64,000 bases of DNA, taken from Prionace glauca (Eukaryota > Chordata > Chondrichthyes > Carcharhiniformes > Carcharhinidae). Positions 33,601 through 44,317 of this stretch are shown piece after piece. Made by a program: the position numbers and the translations under genes. Below the pieces are notes generated by a model. That model saw only the letters and a list, made by a program, of their open reading frames with translations, did no database searches and was not told where the DNA came from. Location of the stretch: NCBI GenBank assembly GCA_037974335.1, contig CM075760.1, forward strand, positions 22,367,538-22,431,537, written 5' to 3'. How positions within the stretch are numbered: position 1 is the stretch's first letter; every line of letters starts with the position of its first letter.

Positions 33601-34864
33601 AACACGTTTGTTCGTTGTAATAAGATATTTGCAGTAAAAGTGAAAAAGGAAAATATTACAATGTGATTAGATTTAAGTAAATGAATGACAGATGTTTGAA
33701 TGTTTCCATTCAGTAATTTGAAATTATAGTTTAACATTGAGATTTAATTGTAACCTAATTATTTAACAATGTTGGGGGCAGAAGCACGTTTTCAATGATT
33801 GAAAACTCATTTTATTACAGAGAACAAATCAGCTGACAGGAGAACTAACTGACAATTAACAATAACTTAAAATGTAATATTAACGCTGATTAATTCAAAA
33901 CAAAAGACCTTGAATATTGCACTAGCGTGCAAAATATCATCAGTCTTAGAGAATATTTAATTGTATCAAAATGAATTAAAAAACAAAACATTTCTTTACT
34001 CAGCTGTACTCGGCTCGATAAATTGTTTTGCCTTGATAATTTTGTTGATTACATTTAATTAAGAAATTAGATCCAATCAGGTAACGATTTTCAATGTAAA
34101 TATTTCCCGGTTTGTTTAATTCTTAGTGTGTCACTGTATCTCTGTTAGGGACATTGAACTGTTACTGTGACATTGTATCTCTGATAGGGACATTGAACAG
34201 TCCTGAATCTGTTATTTTTGCTCATTTTCAGCGAAATTACATTTTTACACAATTTTCGCGAAGTGATACAGGCAGAGAGAAATAATTAAAAGTCGAGAGG
34301 AGTTCTGAAATGAATACCCGTTTAATTTAAAATAGGTTATTGATTTTCTGTTGTAACTTGACTATTGATCAATGAGAACCCAACAGTTTGAAATTGACAG
34401 ATTGAACAGATCTTTCTGCTGGGAACTCGACTGTTGAACTGTTTGTGTCTGTTCTGTTTCTGGGCGTGTGGTCACTGTGTTGGGACCAGGAATCTCCCTG
34501 ACTGGTTATAAATCTTTTGATTCCTTCTTCTGTACAGCAGGAAGTGAAATTTGATTTATTTCTTCAATGCACTTGTATCTGTGGGAAATGTGACTGTTTG
34601 ACTCGGTGTCTCAGAAATTAAGTCCCTGAAGCATATTGTGTCCATCAGAGAAGCAGAAACATCAGACTTTAGAGGGAGAATTGGGTGATTTTTAAGCAAT
34701 GATGTACCGGCCTTGGGAATGTTCGATGAACAAATACAAAGTGAGATTTACTATATTATGCTCCGTACTACAGCAGCCCCTGAGCTGTTTAGTTTGACAG
34801 TTGAAGGGTCAAATTCACTTGCATGTTATTTTTAATCTTCTAAAGGCATTTTAGAGACATTTGC
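30630..34864. repeat. JH-CH1 intron, AT-rich part with internal duplications
   Basis: Two old duplications are visible. A unit of about 600 bases at 30890-31480 is repeated at about 31490-32100 (shared GCGTTTAATCTCGGTGACAT / ATGTTTAATCTCGGTGGCAT, TGTTATATTTGATTCTGTTG and GATGAGGAGATT / GCTGAGGAGATT). A second, about 32840-33085, is repeated at about 34175-34410 (TAGGGACATT, GAGAAATAGTTAAAAG / GAGAAATAATTAAAAG, TGATCAATTAGAATCAAACA / TGATCAATGAGAACCCAACA). No gene or named retroposon seen. This is where an intronic enhancer would be expected, but I could not identify one. Confidence 0.65.
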
Positions 34865-35300
34865 GGGGCCTGAATTTATAATCTCATTGTTCCTTCGCAA
34901 AGTATTGATATGAAGCATCCTTGAACAACTGCAGTCCATATGCTGCAGGCATCCGCCCTGCTGTTAGGCAGGAAGTTCCAGGATTTTGACCCAGCGATTA
35001 TGAATGAATTGAGATATTGTTTCAGGTCAGGATGATGTGTGTTTTGGAGGGGAGATTACAGGTTATAGTGTTTCAGATGTGGCTGCTGCCCTTGTCCTGT
35101 TAGGATGTAAAGGCAGCGGGTTTGGACAGTGTATTCTATGGAGCCTTGGTGAGTTGCTGCAGTGCATGTTGTATATAATACACACAGTGCTGACACTGCT
35201 TGTTAGTGATGGAGGGAGTGAATAGGGTGAATGAGGAGGTGGGTAATCTTGTGGGTGGCTTTGCCCTGGATTGTGTCAGATTCCGTGAGGTTTTACAAGT
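34865..35300 (-). mobile_element. Second-clade LINE fragment in the JH-CH1 intron
   Basis: TGTGGCTGCTGCCCTTGTCC, GAGCCTTGGTGAGTTGCTGC, GCAGTGCATGTTGTATATAA and GATGGAGGGAGTGAATAGGG are antisense landmarks of the LINE also at 15065-15770. Decayed. Confidence 0.65.
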
Positions 35301-35469
35301 TTCTCTCATTGATGAAAGAGGAAATTATTTAATTGTGACTGACTTGTGAAATATTTAAATGTTTTTCCAACCCGTGCCCCACAGTCCGTATTGTGCTCGC
35401 TTGTCACTCCCACTTACTGTGTGAGTGGGTGAGTATGTGTGAAGTGAGGGTGATTTTCCAGACTGAATC

Positions 35470-36335
35470 AGCCAGATAGAGACTTACACACATCATACAC
35501 TCTCACACACATAAATACACACACACAGACGCTCATATTCTCTCACACATACATACACACACTTACTTTCTCTCTCATACGATATTTCACACACATTCTC
35601 TTTCCCTCACGGTCTACATACACTGTCTCAAATACAAATACAGACATACTCCCGCTGTCTCAATCAGTCTCTCACATCTCATACACAAAAACACTCACAC
35701 GCACACACCTCCACACACATTCTCTCTTACACGGAGACACACACACATATAAGCATATTCTCACGCTCTCGCACACGCACTCTCTCTCCCAAACTCTGTC
35801 ACACACGCTCAAGTTCTCACATTTGTTCACACACACTCTCTCACAATTCCTCTTGCACACACATCTGTCTCTCTCTCTCTCTCTCTCAAACACACACACA
35901 TATTTCTATCTCTCTTGCACACACTATCTCACACCTGGACATTCTTGCTCTCTCACACACTAGCTCTCTCACAAACATAGACCTATGCACACGCTCTAAC
36001 TTATACACAGACACAGTCTCTCACATAAGCACAGTTTCGCACAATCATTCTCACACACACACACACACACTTTGCTTCGATCACACACACACATTGCACA
36101 CATCTTTCTCACTCACACGCAATCCCATGCACATTTCCACACACTCATGAACAGTTTATTTTGCTTTCCAATAGGCACACTGCCCCCTTGCAAACGCAGC
36201 CCATTGTCTCACACATGTGCACACACAGTCTATCACACACAGGTACCTTCACACACACATTCACCCCTCTCTCTATCAAACACACACCCAAACACCCTCT
36301 CACACACTTTCCACCTCACATACGTCAGAGAGACT
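35470..36335. repeat. CA/CT-rich simple repeat
   Basis: Irregular CACACA and CTCTCT mixtures with CATTCTC and CTCACACA variants over about 870 bases in the JH-CH1 intron. Cys/Arg-rich or Thr/His-rich open frames across it are artefacts. Confidence 0.9.
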
Positions 36336-36344
36336 GTCATTTAC

Positions 36345-36660
36345 ATCATAGAATAGAATCACGAGATCCTACAGTACAGAAGGAGGCCATTCAGCCCATC
36401 AACTCTGCATCAACAGGAATCCCACCAAAGCCCTATCCCCATAACCACATGTATTTATTCTAACTAGACCTCTTGAAACTAAGGGGCAATTTAGCACGGC
36501 CAGTCCCCTGAACCCAAACTTCTTTGGACTGTGGGAGGAAACAGGAGCACCCGAAGGAAACCCAAGCAGACACGGGGTGAACTTACTAACTCCATACACA
36601 ATGACCCATATCGGGAATTGAACTGTGAGGCAGCAGCGTTAATCGCTGTGCTGCATCGGC
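36345..36660 (-). repeat. HE1-like SINE, antisense
   Basis: Tail GAAGGAGGCCATTCAGCCCA, then GGACTGTGGGAGGAAACAGG, CACGGGGTGAACTTACTAAC and a head with ATCGGGAATTGAACTGTGAG. Near full length. Confidence 0.85.
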
Positions 36661-36769
36661 CACACCCTCCCCCTCCCCCACTAACATTTGAAAGAGGGTG
36701 GGATCGAGGAGCCCGAGTAAAACTCATGTGAATAAGTTTCAGCTGGAAATTCTTCTCTGTTTGGAGTCA

Positions 36770-36965
36770 TATTTAGCACAAAGCAAGATGGTGATGGTTG
36801 TTGGAGGTCAAACATCTAAGTTGAGAAATCTCTGCAGGAGTTCGGCAGGGGACTGTTCTGGGACCAACAATCTTCTATTGCTTCATCAATGACACATTCC
36901 ATCCAACATGAGGTCAGAAGTAGGGATTTCCATGTGTTACACCGGACACAAAGACACAATCAATA
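36770..36965 (+). mobile_element. Second-clade LINE fragment (RT region)
   Basis: AGTTCGGCAGGGGACTGTTC followed by CTTCATCAATGACACATTCC and ATGAGGTCAGAAGTAGGGAT reads as a decayed PQG motif and the segment before the RT active site. Opposite strand to 34865-35300. Confidence 0.6.
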
Positions 36966-37239
36966 AGAAGGGATCTGGCTGAGACTAAGTCCGCCTGGCT
37001 CCCCAATACTGGTGTAAACTTGGTGTTTGATTCCTGTGTGACCCTAGTTTTGCTGGAAGCTTCCCTTCCAGCTCCCTCAGTCTGTCTATTTGTTCACTGA
37101 TCCGTGTTTCTGAAAGAAAGGCCCCGACATTAAAGCAGCTGCCTGGTGATCTACACTGATTCCTGACTTTACACAGCCCTGTTACTGAAAGCTGATCAAT
37201 GGGGAGAATCGGGGAAAGATCGATGGAGAGGGAGAGGAG
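36966..37239. other. Unassigned intron sequence
   Basis: No named repeat. It leads into the CACT-rich block. Confidence 0.4.
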
Positions 37240-39122
37240 GAGGTGGCTCACTGACTCTCTCACCCTCACCCACACTGACTCACTCACCCTCAATCTCTCA
37301 TCCTCACTCAAACAACTTCACTCACTCACCCTCACTTACCCTCCTTCCCTCACCGACACACTCTGATTCACTCAACCTCATTCACTCACCCTCAATCTCT
37401 CATCCTCACTCAAAGAACTTCACTTAACCACCCTCAGTTACCAACCTTCCCTCACTGACACACTCTCACTCACTCACCCTCATTCACTCACCCTCACTCA
37501 CTCAACCACAATCACTCACCCACAGTCACTCATTCTCATTTACGCTTACTCACTCGCCCTCATTCACTCACCCTTGCTCACTCATCCACCCTCACGCACT
37601 CGCCCTCAAGCATTCCCCCTCACACACTCGCCCTCACACACACTCGCTCTCATGCACTCGCCCTCACGCACTCATCCTCATGCACTCAACCTCATGCACT
37701 CAACCTCATGCACTCAACCTCAAGCACTCAAACTCATGCACTCAAACTCAGAAACTCACTGATCCTGATTCACCCTGAGTCACTCACCCTCACACACTCA
37801 CTCACTCATATTCACTCACTCACTCTCATCCATCGCCATTCACACTCACACAAGCCACCCTCATTCAACCTCACTCGTTCACTCAAACACACGCCCTGAC
37901 TCACTCATCCTCACACCCTCACACACTCACTCACTCACAATCACTCACTCATATTCGCTCACTCACTCTCATCCATCCTCACTCACCCACAAACACTCAT
38001 TCAACCTCAATCACACACCCTGCCTCACTCACTCTCACACCCTGATTGATTCACTCACTCTCACACCCTCAGTCACGCACCCACATTCACTCACTCACTC
38101 ACACGCACTCACCCTCACGCACTCACCCTCACGCGCCCTCATTAACTCACTGTCACTCAGCCACCCATACTCATACACCATCACTCACTCAACCTCACTC
38201 ACTAAACCTCACTCACTGACTTAGACCCTCAGTCAGTCACCAACATTCATACTCACCTTCATTCACTCATCCTACTAATCCACCTTCACTCACCCAGTCT
38301 CACTCACTCTCACTCACTCATCCCACTAATCCACCCTCACTCACCCAGTCTCACTCAGTCTCACTCACCCTCACTCACTCACCCCATTCTCTCACACTTA
38401 CCCATCTTCACTCATCCAGTCTCACTCACTCTCACTCGCACTCACTCAGTCACCTACCCACTCTCAATCAACCTGACTCACCCTCACAAACTCAAGCTCA
38501 ATGACCCTCTCTGTCTCTCTCACTAGCGCCACCTCACCCATTCAAACTCACTCAGACTCACGCACTTACATTCACTCACACACCCTCACATCCTCATCAT
38601 CACTCAACATCACGCACCCTAACTCACAAATCCTCAATCAGTCGTCCTCATCACTCACTCACCCTCACTCTCCCACCCATCCACATTCTCCCTCACACAC
38701 TCTCACACACCACCCTTAGTAACAGACCCTGGTTCACTCACTCTCACCCCTCACTTACTCAGTTACATTCACTCCCTCACCCTCATTCGCTCAATCTCAC
38801 TCACTTTCACTCACCCACCTCCACTAACCTTCACACATCTTCACTCACTCTCCCTCATACTTTCAATCTTGCTTACCGACACTCAGCCAACCACCTTCAC
38901 TCACATTCAGTCTCCTCCACTCACCTACCCTCTCTCACACACCCTCATTTACTCAGGCTCTCTCACCCTCACCCACACTTATTCAGCATCAATCACTCAT
39001 CATCACTCAAAGAACTTCACCCACTCACCTTCCGTCACACATACACCATCACTCATCCACTCTCACTCATTTAATCACTCACCCTCACACACTCACATTC
39101 TCTCACTCACACTCACTGAATC
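37240..39122. repeat. (CTCA)n / (TCACTCACC)n C-rich simple repeat, about 1.9 kb
   Basis: The + strand is nearly G-free: CTCACTCACCCTCACTCA variants with ATTCACTCA and CACACACT interruptions. It lies in the JH-CH1 intron and stops abruptly at about 39122, where the + strand becomes G-rich. Confidence 0.93.
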
Positions 39123-39179
39123 TGTGTGGTGAGGGTCTGCAACGAGAGAGAAGAAAGATCTCAAGCGGCAGTTTGGTGT

Positions 39180-39890
39180 TCAAAGGTGGGAGCTGCACTG
39201 GGAGTGCAGAGAGCTGGAGGGAATCCCTGGGGGCTCGGGGCCAGGGGCAATGACAAATAGTCAGGGGAGAACAGGAGGCGAGGGAAATGGCAGAGAGCCG
39301 GGGTGGGGGGAGGGCAGAGAGCCAGGGGAAACAGCAGAGAGCTGGGGGAAGGGCAGAGAGGCGGGGAACAGGGCGGAAAGCCAGGGGAAAAGTTAGAGAG
39401 AGAGGGGAAAGGACAGGGAGCAGGGGAAAGGGCAGAGAGACCAGTGAAAGGGGAGAGAGCTGAAAGAAAGGGCAGAGAGATGGGGGAAAGGGCAGAAAGA
39501 CCAGGGAAAGGGGAGAGAACCAGGAAAAAGGGCGAGGAGGCACGAAAAAGGGCACGGAGGCAGCAGAAAGGCCAGAGAGCCGAGGGGAAGGGCAGAGAGC
39601 CCAGGGGAAAGGGCAGGAGAGTCAGGGGGAAAGGTCAGCGAGCCGGGGGAAAGGAGAAAGAGGGGAGGTAGCAGGGACAGAGAGCTGAGGGAAAGAGCAG
39701 AGAGCCGGGGGAGAGGGCACAGAGCTGGAGGGAAGTGTAGAGAACCAGGTGGAAATACAGAGAGCTGGATAAAAGGGGAAAAGAGCCACCGTGAAAGGCA
39801 GAGAGCCAGTGGAAAGGGCAAAGAGCTGGGGGAAATGGGCAGAGAGCGGGTGACGGATGGGCAGAGTGAAGGGGTTCAGAATAGAGCTAG
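39180..39890 (+). repeat. G-rich GAGCT-bearing purine repeat, switch-like
   Basis: Imperfect units of about 22 bases, close to GGGCAGAGAGCCAGGGGAAA, are purine-rich on the + (coding, non-template) strand. GAGCT pentamers, each containing the AID hotspot AGCT, occur nine times (AGCT at 39191, 39212, 39340, 39458, 39682, 39723, 39762, 39823, 39884). It lies about 1 kb upstream of CH1, the position of a mammalian switch region relative to its constant gene. Any function in switching or hypermutation is inference. Confidence 0.6.
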
Positions 39891-40164
39891 CACCACAATC
39901 AACTCATCTGTAATCTCAGTGAATGATAGAGGAGACTTCAGGGCCCAAATGGGAAACTCTTGGTATTAATGTATGATCCCTCAATGAGTCAATGTTGGAT
40001 TTATTTGAATTTATAATCACATTTAGAGTTTCCTGATCATTCAGTAAGTATTCATTCCGGAGGTATTTTTGTAGCAAAGTCACTAATCTCGGTTTTGTGG
40101 AGTGAGAGGCAGTGAGTTGGAGAGAGGAAGGGGCATCAATCAGTTTGAACCCAGGCAATTTCCA
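39891..40164. other. Unassigned intron sequence
   Basis: No gene or repeat recognised between the purine-rich repeat and the next retroposon. Confidence 0.4.
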
Positions 40165-40290
40165 AAACTAGTGTGGAGATGCCGGAGTATGGTTGGTGTG
40201 GGCACAGTAAGGATTCTCACAACACCAGGTTAAAGTCCAACAGGTTTATTTGGAATCACAAACTGTTGGAGCTCCCTCATCAGGTGAGTG
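40165..40290 (-). repeat. Dispersed shark repeat, antisense
   Basis: TGTGGAGATGCCGGAGTATG, CAACACCAGGTTAAAGTCCA, TTTATTTGGAATCACAAAC and GAGCTCCCTCATCAGGTGAG. Reverse of the block at 8105-8240. Confidence 0.75.
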
Positions 40291-40624
40291 GATAGTCTGA
40301 ATGAAGGGAGAACTTCTTCATCACAAAGTGTTGTTGTTTGAAAAATAAACAGCGGTTCATCACACACTGCTGTTGTTGAGAAATAAATAGTTGCTGCAAT
40401 AATGGAGACAATCTTTGCTGTTCTCTGTCAATCCAATGAATGATATGTCATTGTGAGACTAACAGAATGTGTTTTTTTTCTTCCTAATTTGATAGAAGTG
40501 GAGACAGGGATATGAGTTTCTACAGAGATGACAATTCCCAAATGATAGAAGTAACATCTCAAAGGCGGATGAAAGATTTAATCGGGAAATATTAGGGATA
40601 AGTTCATAATTCTAATCAATGTTG

Positions 40625-40790
40625 GAGATAGAAACATAGAAAATAGAAGCTGGAATTGGCCATTCGGCCCTCTGAGCCTACTCCGCCATTCATTTTGGTC
40701 AGAGCTCATCACTATCCTGATCACACCGACTACCCATATCCCTTCATCCATTTAACACCAAGAGCTATATCTAATATAGAAACCTATTTG
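40625..40790 (-). mobile_element. LINE 3' end fragment, antisense
   Basis: GAAACATAGAAAATAGAAGC, GGCCATTCGGCCCTCTGAGC and TACTCCGCCATTCATTTTGG form an antisense CR1-type 3' UTR, ending about 70 bases before CH1. Confidence 0.7.
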
Positions 40791-40857
40791 TAACAATATG
40801 TTTGTTGACTTAATAAACGCAAGAGTCTAACTTGTTCAATTGGCTATTCTTTCCCAG

Positions 40858-41151
40858 CGACACCGTCTCCGCCCAATCTCTACGGCCTGGTCTCCCCCTG
40901 TCAGCAACAGAACTCCGACGGCTCCATCACCTTCGGATGTTTGGCGATGGATTACTCTCCAGATGTTTCCAAACTGACCTGGAAGAAAAATGGGCAAACG
41001 GTCCTCAGTAAGACTTATCCATCAGTGAGAAACACGAAAGGAACCTACACCCTGAGCAGCCAGTTAACCATCAGCGACTCAGCGGGAGAATGCCCCAGAA
41101 TTGAATGTGAGGTTCGACACATGAGCACAGTCAAGAGCATTGAAATACCAT
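40858..41151 (+). CDS. IgM heavy chain CH1 exon
   Basis: The exon starts after acceptor TTTCCCAG, phase 1, so the J-derived G joins CG to give Ala: [15 protein letters not shown]. It is 98 codons, a normal C-domain length. Intradomain Cys in FGCLAMDY and IECEVRH and the core Trp in LTWKKNG are present. Extra Cys in VSPC, in GECPR and at the exon end (IPC, completed by CH2) could make interchain bonds. The donor is TGTAAGTG. No stop or frameshift. CH1 pairs with the light chain. Identification as mu rests on four CH domains plus the mu tailpiece and membrane exons downstream. Confidence 0.95.
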
Positions 41152-41287
41152 GTAAGTGTTTGGAGCTTGTGTGAAACAGAAACACTGGGGTTAACATGTA
41201 GGGCCTTGGTTATAACTCATTTAAATAGATGTGCATCATCCGGCCCTCTGGATTGGTCCAGTTAGTGTCTATTGACTGCAAATGAGT

Positions 41288-41512
41288 TAGAACATAGAAC
41301 CTTGAACATTACAGTGCAGTACAGGCCCTTCGGCCCTCGATGTTGCGCCGAACAGTGGAACCAATCTAATGACCCTCTAACCTAAACTATTCCAATGTCA
41401 TCCACATGCCTATCCACTGACCATTTGAACGCCCTTAAAGTTGGCAAGTCCACAACTGCTGCAGGCAGGGCATTCCACGCCCTCTCTACCCTCTGTTGAG
41501 AAATGCTTAATT
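41288..41512 (-). mobile_element. CR1 3' end in the CH1-CH2 intron
   Basis: CATTACAGTGCAGTACAGGC, CCTTCGGCCCTCGATGTTGC and AACTGCTGCAGGCAGGGCAT form the antisense 3' end of a CR1-type LINE. It fills most of this 385-base intron and ends close to the CH2 polypyrimidine tract. Confidence 0.8.
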
Positions 41513-41536
41513 GATATGTTTTTTTTTTCCCTGAAG

Positions 41537-41854
41537 GTGATCCTGAGCCTAAGATCCCTCCAACTGTTATCCTCACCGTGAGTTCCAGTGAAGAAATCTC
41601 ACACAGGAAATTCGCAATCATCGTCTGTTCAATCATCGATTTCCAGGCAGGGTCAATGGAAGTGGAGTGGCTGAAGAATGGGGAACCCACGCATTCAGGA
41701 ATTGTCACCTCTCCCCCCTGTGAAGTGAACGGGAACTTCTCGGCCAGCAGTCGGCTGACAGTCTCCGCTGGGGAATGGTTCAGCAAAGCGGTCTATACCT
41801 GCCAGGTCACTCATCAAGAATTCACTCAGAGTCTGAACATCAGCGCATCTCAGG
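41537..41854 (+). CDS. IgM heavy chain CH2 exon
   Basis: 106 codons after acceptor CCCTGAAG. The phase-1 join to CH1 gives [13 protein letters not shown]. Intradomain Cys in IIVCSII and YTCQVTH and Trp in VEWLKNG are present. An extra Cys lies in SPPCEVN. Potential N-glycosylation sites are NFS and NIS. The donor is GGTAAGAAAC. Open and in phase with CH3. Confidence 0.95.
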
Positions 41855-42049
41855 GTAAGAAACTCAAACAGAGAACAACATATATCATTCTGATGTTAAT
41901 CAGAATTAGGGATCTATTCAAGTTGGTACAAAGCATTGGACAACTTGTAAGTTATTGCCATGTAGTTTGCTGCATTAGGACAATATCTCATTCAGAATTT
42001 CATCAGAAAAACATTTTTTTGTTCTACCTTCCTGAGATGTGCATTTATT

Positions 42050-42330
42050 TCCCAAACCTGACGGCACTGAAGTGTCACTCCCGTTGCTGTGAATCTTGAG
42101 TCACATGCATGCCAGGCCAGATAAAGACAGCAGGTTGATTTTGGTAAGGAACATTTGTGAACTAGGAGGGGTTTTACAGCAATAGCTTCATGAGAACCAT
42201 TTCAACTTTGAATTATAGATTTTTACAAAATTCAAATTTCATATCTGCAATGATGGGTTTCGAATCTGTGTCCCCAGAGTCTTGCCCTAGGTTATAAGTC
42301 CATTGACAACACCATATACCACAGCCTCCC
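42050..42330 (+). repeat. SINE-like repeat in the CH2-CH3 intron
   Basis: CGTTGCTGTGAATCTTGAGT, GCCAGGCCAGATAAAGACAG and GGGTTTCGAATCTGTGTCCC with a B-box-like end. Same family as 19331-19640, strongly decayed. The rest of the 915-base intron is unassigned. Confidence 0.6.
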
Positions 42331-42769
42331 CTTAAAAGAGTGCCCCCTTTCGGTTTGAAGCAATATAGTGAGTGAGGTGGCCTTGATGTCAGCTTGTTCC
42401 TGAGACAGCTGGTAAAATTTGGAGAGACAGTAGGTGTGAGAATGTTTCATAGGTCACAGCACAGGGTAAAATATTAGAAAGTGCATCCACCCTATTTATA
42501 AACCAACGGTCAGTACTTTTTCCCTGAGTTCAGGATGGTGTGTTTGTTTGGGAATTCTCCAATTCTGATTCATGGAAATGTTACCGCTGCTCCAATATTT
42601 AATACAGGGAATAATTCCATACAGCAAGCTGGCTTCCCATTCGCCATGGAAGGTGAAAGGCGAGAGTTAGAGATTGATATATTGAAGGCGACTTTGTGTC
42701 CTTCCGGCTGAAGACTGCTGTCCTGTTTCTGAAGGGGAACTAGGGCTCATTTTCATTTCTCATTCACAG

Positions 42770-43078
42770 ATCCTCTCCCGTGCCTTGATACCACAGTGAA
42801 GATACAGCCACCACCAATAGAACAAGTCTTACTGGAGGCGACCGCGACCTTAACCTGCATCATTTCTAATGCTCCTCATGGCATTGACGTGTCCTGGATC
42901 CGAGACAGGAAGTATTTGAAATCAGAGATTGCCGAAAAGCCCGGAGCGGATCGTGACAGCGTGATCAGCAAATTAAGCATCTCCACACAAGCCTGGCTGA
43001 GTGCGGCTGTGTTTGAGTGCGTGGTGAGCCATCAGGATCTGCCGACTCCTCTAAGAGCATCTATCCACAAGGAAACAG
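42770..43078 (+). CDS. IgM heavy chain CH3 exon
   Basis: 103 codons after acceptor [25 protein letters not shown]. Intradomain Cys in LTCIISN and FECVVSH and Trp in VSWIRDR are present. An extra Cys in LPCL may form an interchain bond. It ends HKET before donor GGTGAGCTG, phase 1. Intact. Confidence 0.95.
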
Positions 43079-43089
43079 GTGAGCTGAGA

Positions 43090-43705
43090 GATTGAAGCAA
43101 TAAATGTAGGGTCAATGGCAGGGTTCTGAGCAATGTGGAGGAACAGGGAGATCCTGGGGTTCATATCCACAGATCTCTGAAGATTGCCACTCAAGTGGAT
43201 AGAGCCGTGAAGAAGGCTTAAAGTGTGTTAGTGTTTATTAACAGGGGGTTTGAGTTTAAGAGCCGTGGGGTTATACTGCAAGTGTACAGGGCCTTGGTGA
43301 GACCACATTTGGAATATTGTGTGCAGTTCTAGTCACCTCACTATAAGAAGGATTTGGAAGCATTGGAGAGAGTGCAGAGGAGATTTACCAGAATGCTGCC
43401 TGGTTTGGAGGGTAGGTCTTATGAGGAAAGGTTGAGGGAGCTGGGGCTTTTCTCCTTAGAGCGGAGGAGGATGAGAGGCGAACTCTCCTGAACTAAACGA
43501 CTCTGGGCCGATTGATATTTTTCTGGGGAGTTTGATGTGTTGATGAGTGAAAAGTGAACTGAAGGCGATGTTATTGGGTTTAGATTGAAGAAGAAGGGAG
43601 GAGCCTGATGTGGAGCATCAAAAACCAGAAAACCAAAAAGAAAACAGTAGATCAGTTGGGCCGAATGGCCTGATTCTGTGCTGTAAACTTTCTGAATCTT
43701 TCCAC
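43090..43705 (+). mobile_element. CR1-clade LINE in the CH3-CH4 intron
   Basis: From GGTTCTGAGCAATGTGGAGG through the RT C-terminal region (YCVQF-type then [10 protein letters not shown]-type sequence, GAGATTTACCAGAATGCTGC) to GAGGAGGATGAGAGGCG. It then continues less clearly to a 3' end with GGGCCGAATGGCCTGATTCT. It carries in-frame stops and is old. It occupies most of the 805-base intron. Confidence 0.8.
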
Positions 43706-43883
43706 TCCGCCCCCTCCTGAGTTATTTGAGAAAAGAATTGTGTTCACCTCCCCTCCAAGCTGCAAATCAAAAATGGAAAGAGTTAAAATCAGAAGCGAAG
43801 CACATTTTCCTGATATCTAACCAGTGGTTTCATTGTCTCCAGAACTCTCCAGTTTATTGACATTTATTGTACATTTTCTACAG

Positions 43884-44275
43884 ATCCAAATCCGCGGGAA
43901 CCGGTCGTCTCTGTCCTCCTGCCCTCGGCAGAAGACGTCTCCGCTCAGAGTTTCGTCTCCCTCAGCTGCTTAGTGAGAGGTTTCTCCCCCCGAGAGATCT
44001 TCGTCAAATGGACCGTCAACGACAAGCCGGTGAATCCCGGGAACTACAGGAACACCGAGGTGGTGGCGGAGAACGGCAATAGCTCCTTCTTCATGTACAG
44101 CCTGTTATCCATTGCAGCAGAGGAATGGTCCAGCGGCGCTTCTTACTCCTGTGTGGTGGGACATGAAGCCATCCCCTTGAAGATCATCAACAGAACAGTT
44201 GACAAATCCAGCGGTAAACCCAGTTTTGTGAACATTTCCCTTGCACTGATGGACACGGTTAATTCATGTCAATGA
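43884..44275 (+). CDS. IgM heavy chain CH4 exon with secreted tail
   Basis: Acceptor TTTTCTACAG, then [15 protein letters not shown]. Intradomain Cys in LSCLVRG and YSCVVGH and Trp in VKWTVND are present. N-glycosylation motifs are NSS, NRT and, in the tail, NIS. The tail [15 protein letters not shown] ends NSCQ and a TGA; the penultimate Cys is the one known to support IgM polymers. Full exon with secreted tail is 392 bases. An internal donor at 44213/44214 (GCGGTAAACC) lies at the Gly-Lys junction, allowing splicing to TM1 at 47720 for membrane IgM. Confidence 0.96.
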
Positions 44276-44302
44276 GAGTCACTCACTTCCATTAAAAACT
44301 AC

Positions 44303-44317
44303 AATAAAAAGAATAAA
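44303..44317 (+). terminator. Poly(A) signals for secreted IgM
   Basis: Two AATAAA hexamers, 44303-44308 and 44312-44317, begin 28 bases after the secretory stop codon. Use of this site would prevent splicing to the membrane exons. Confidence 0.8.

Noticed and set aside
39303-39821. Gly/Arg/Glu-rich (+) and Pro/Leu/Phe-rich (-) open frames
   Set aside because: By-products of the purine-rich repeat on opposite strands; no exon signals.
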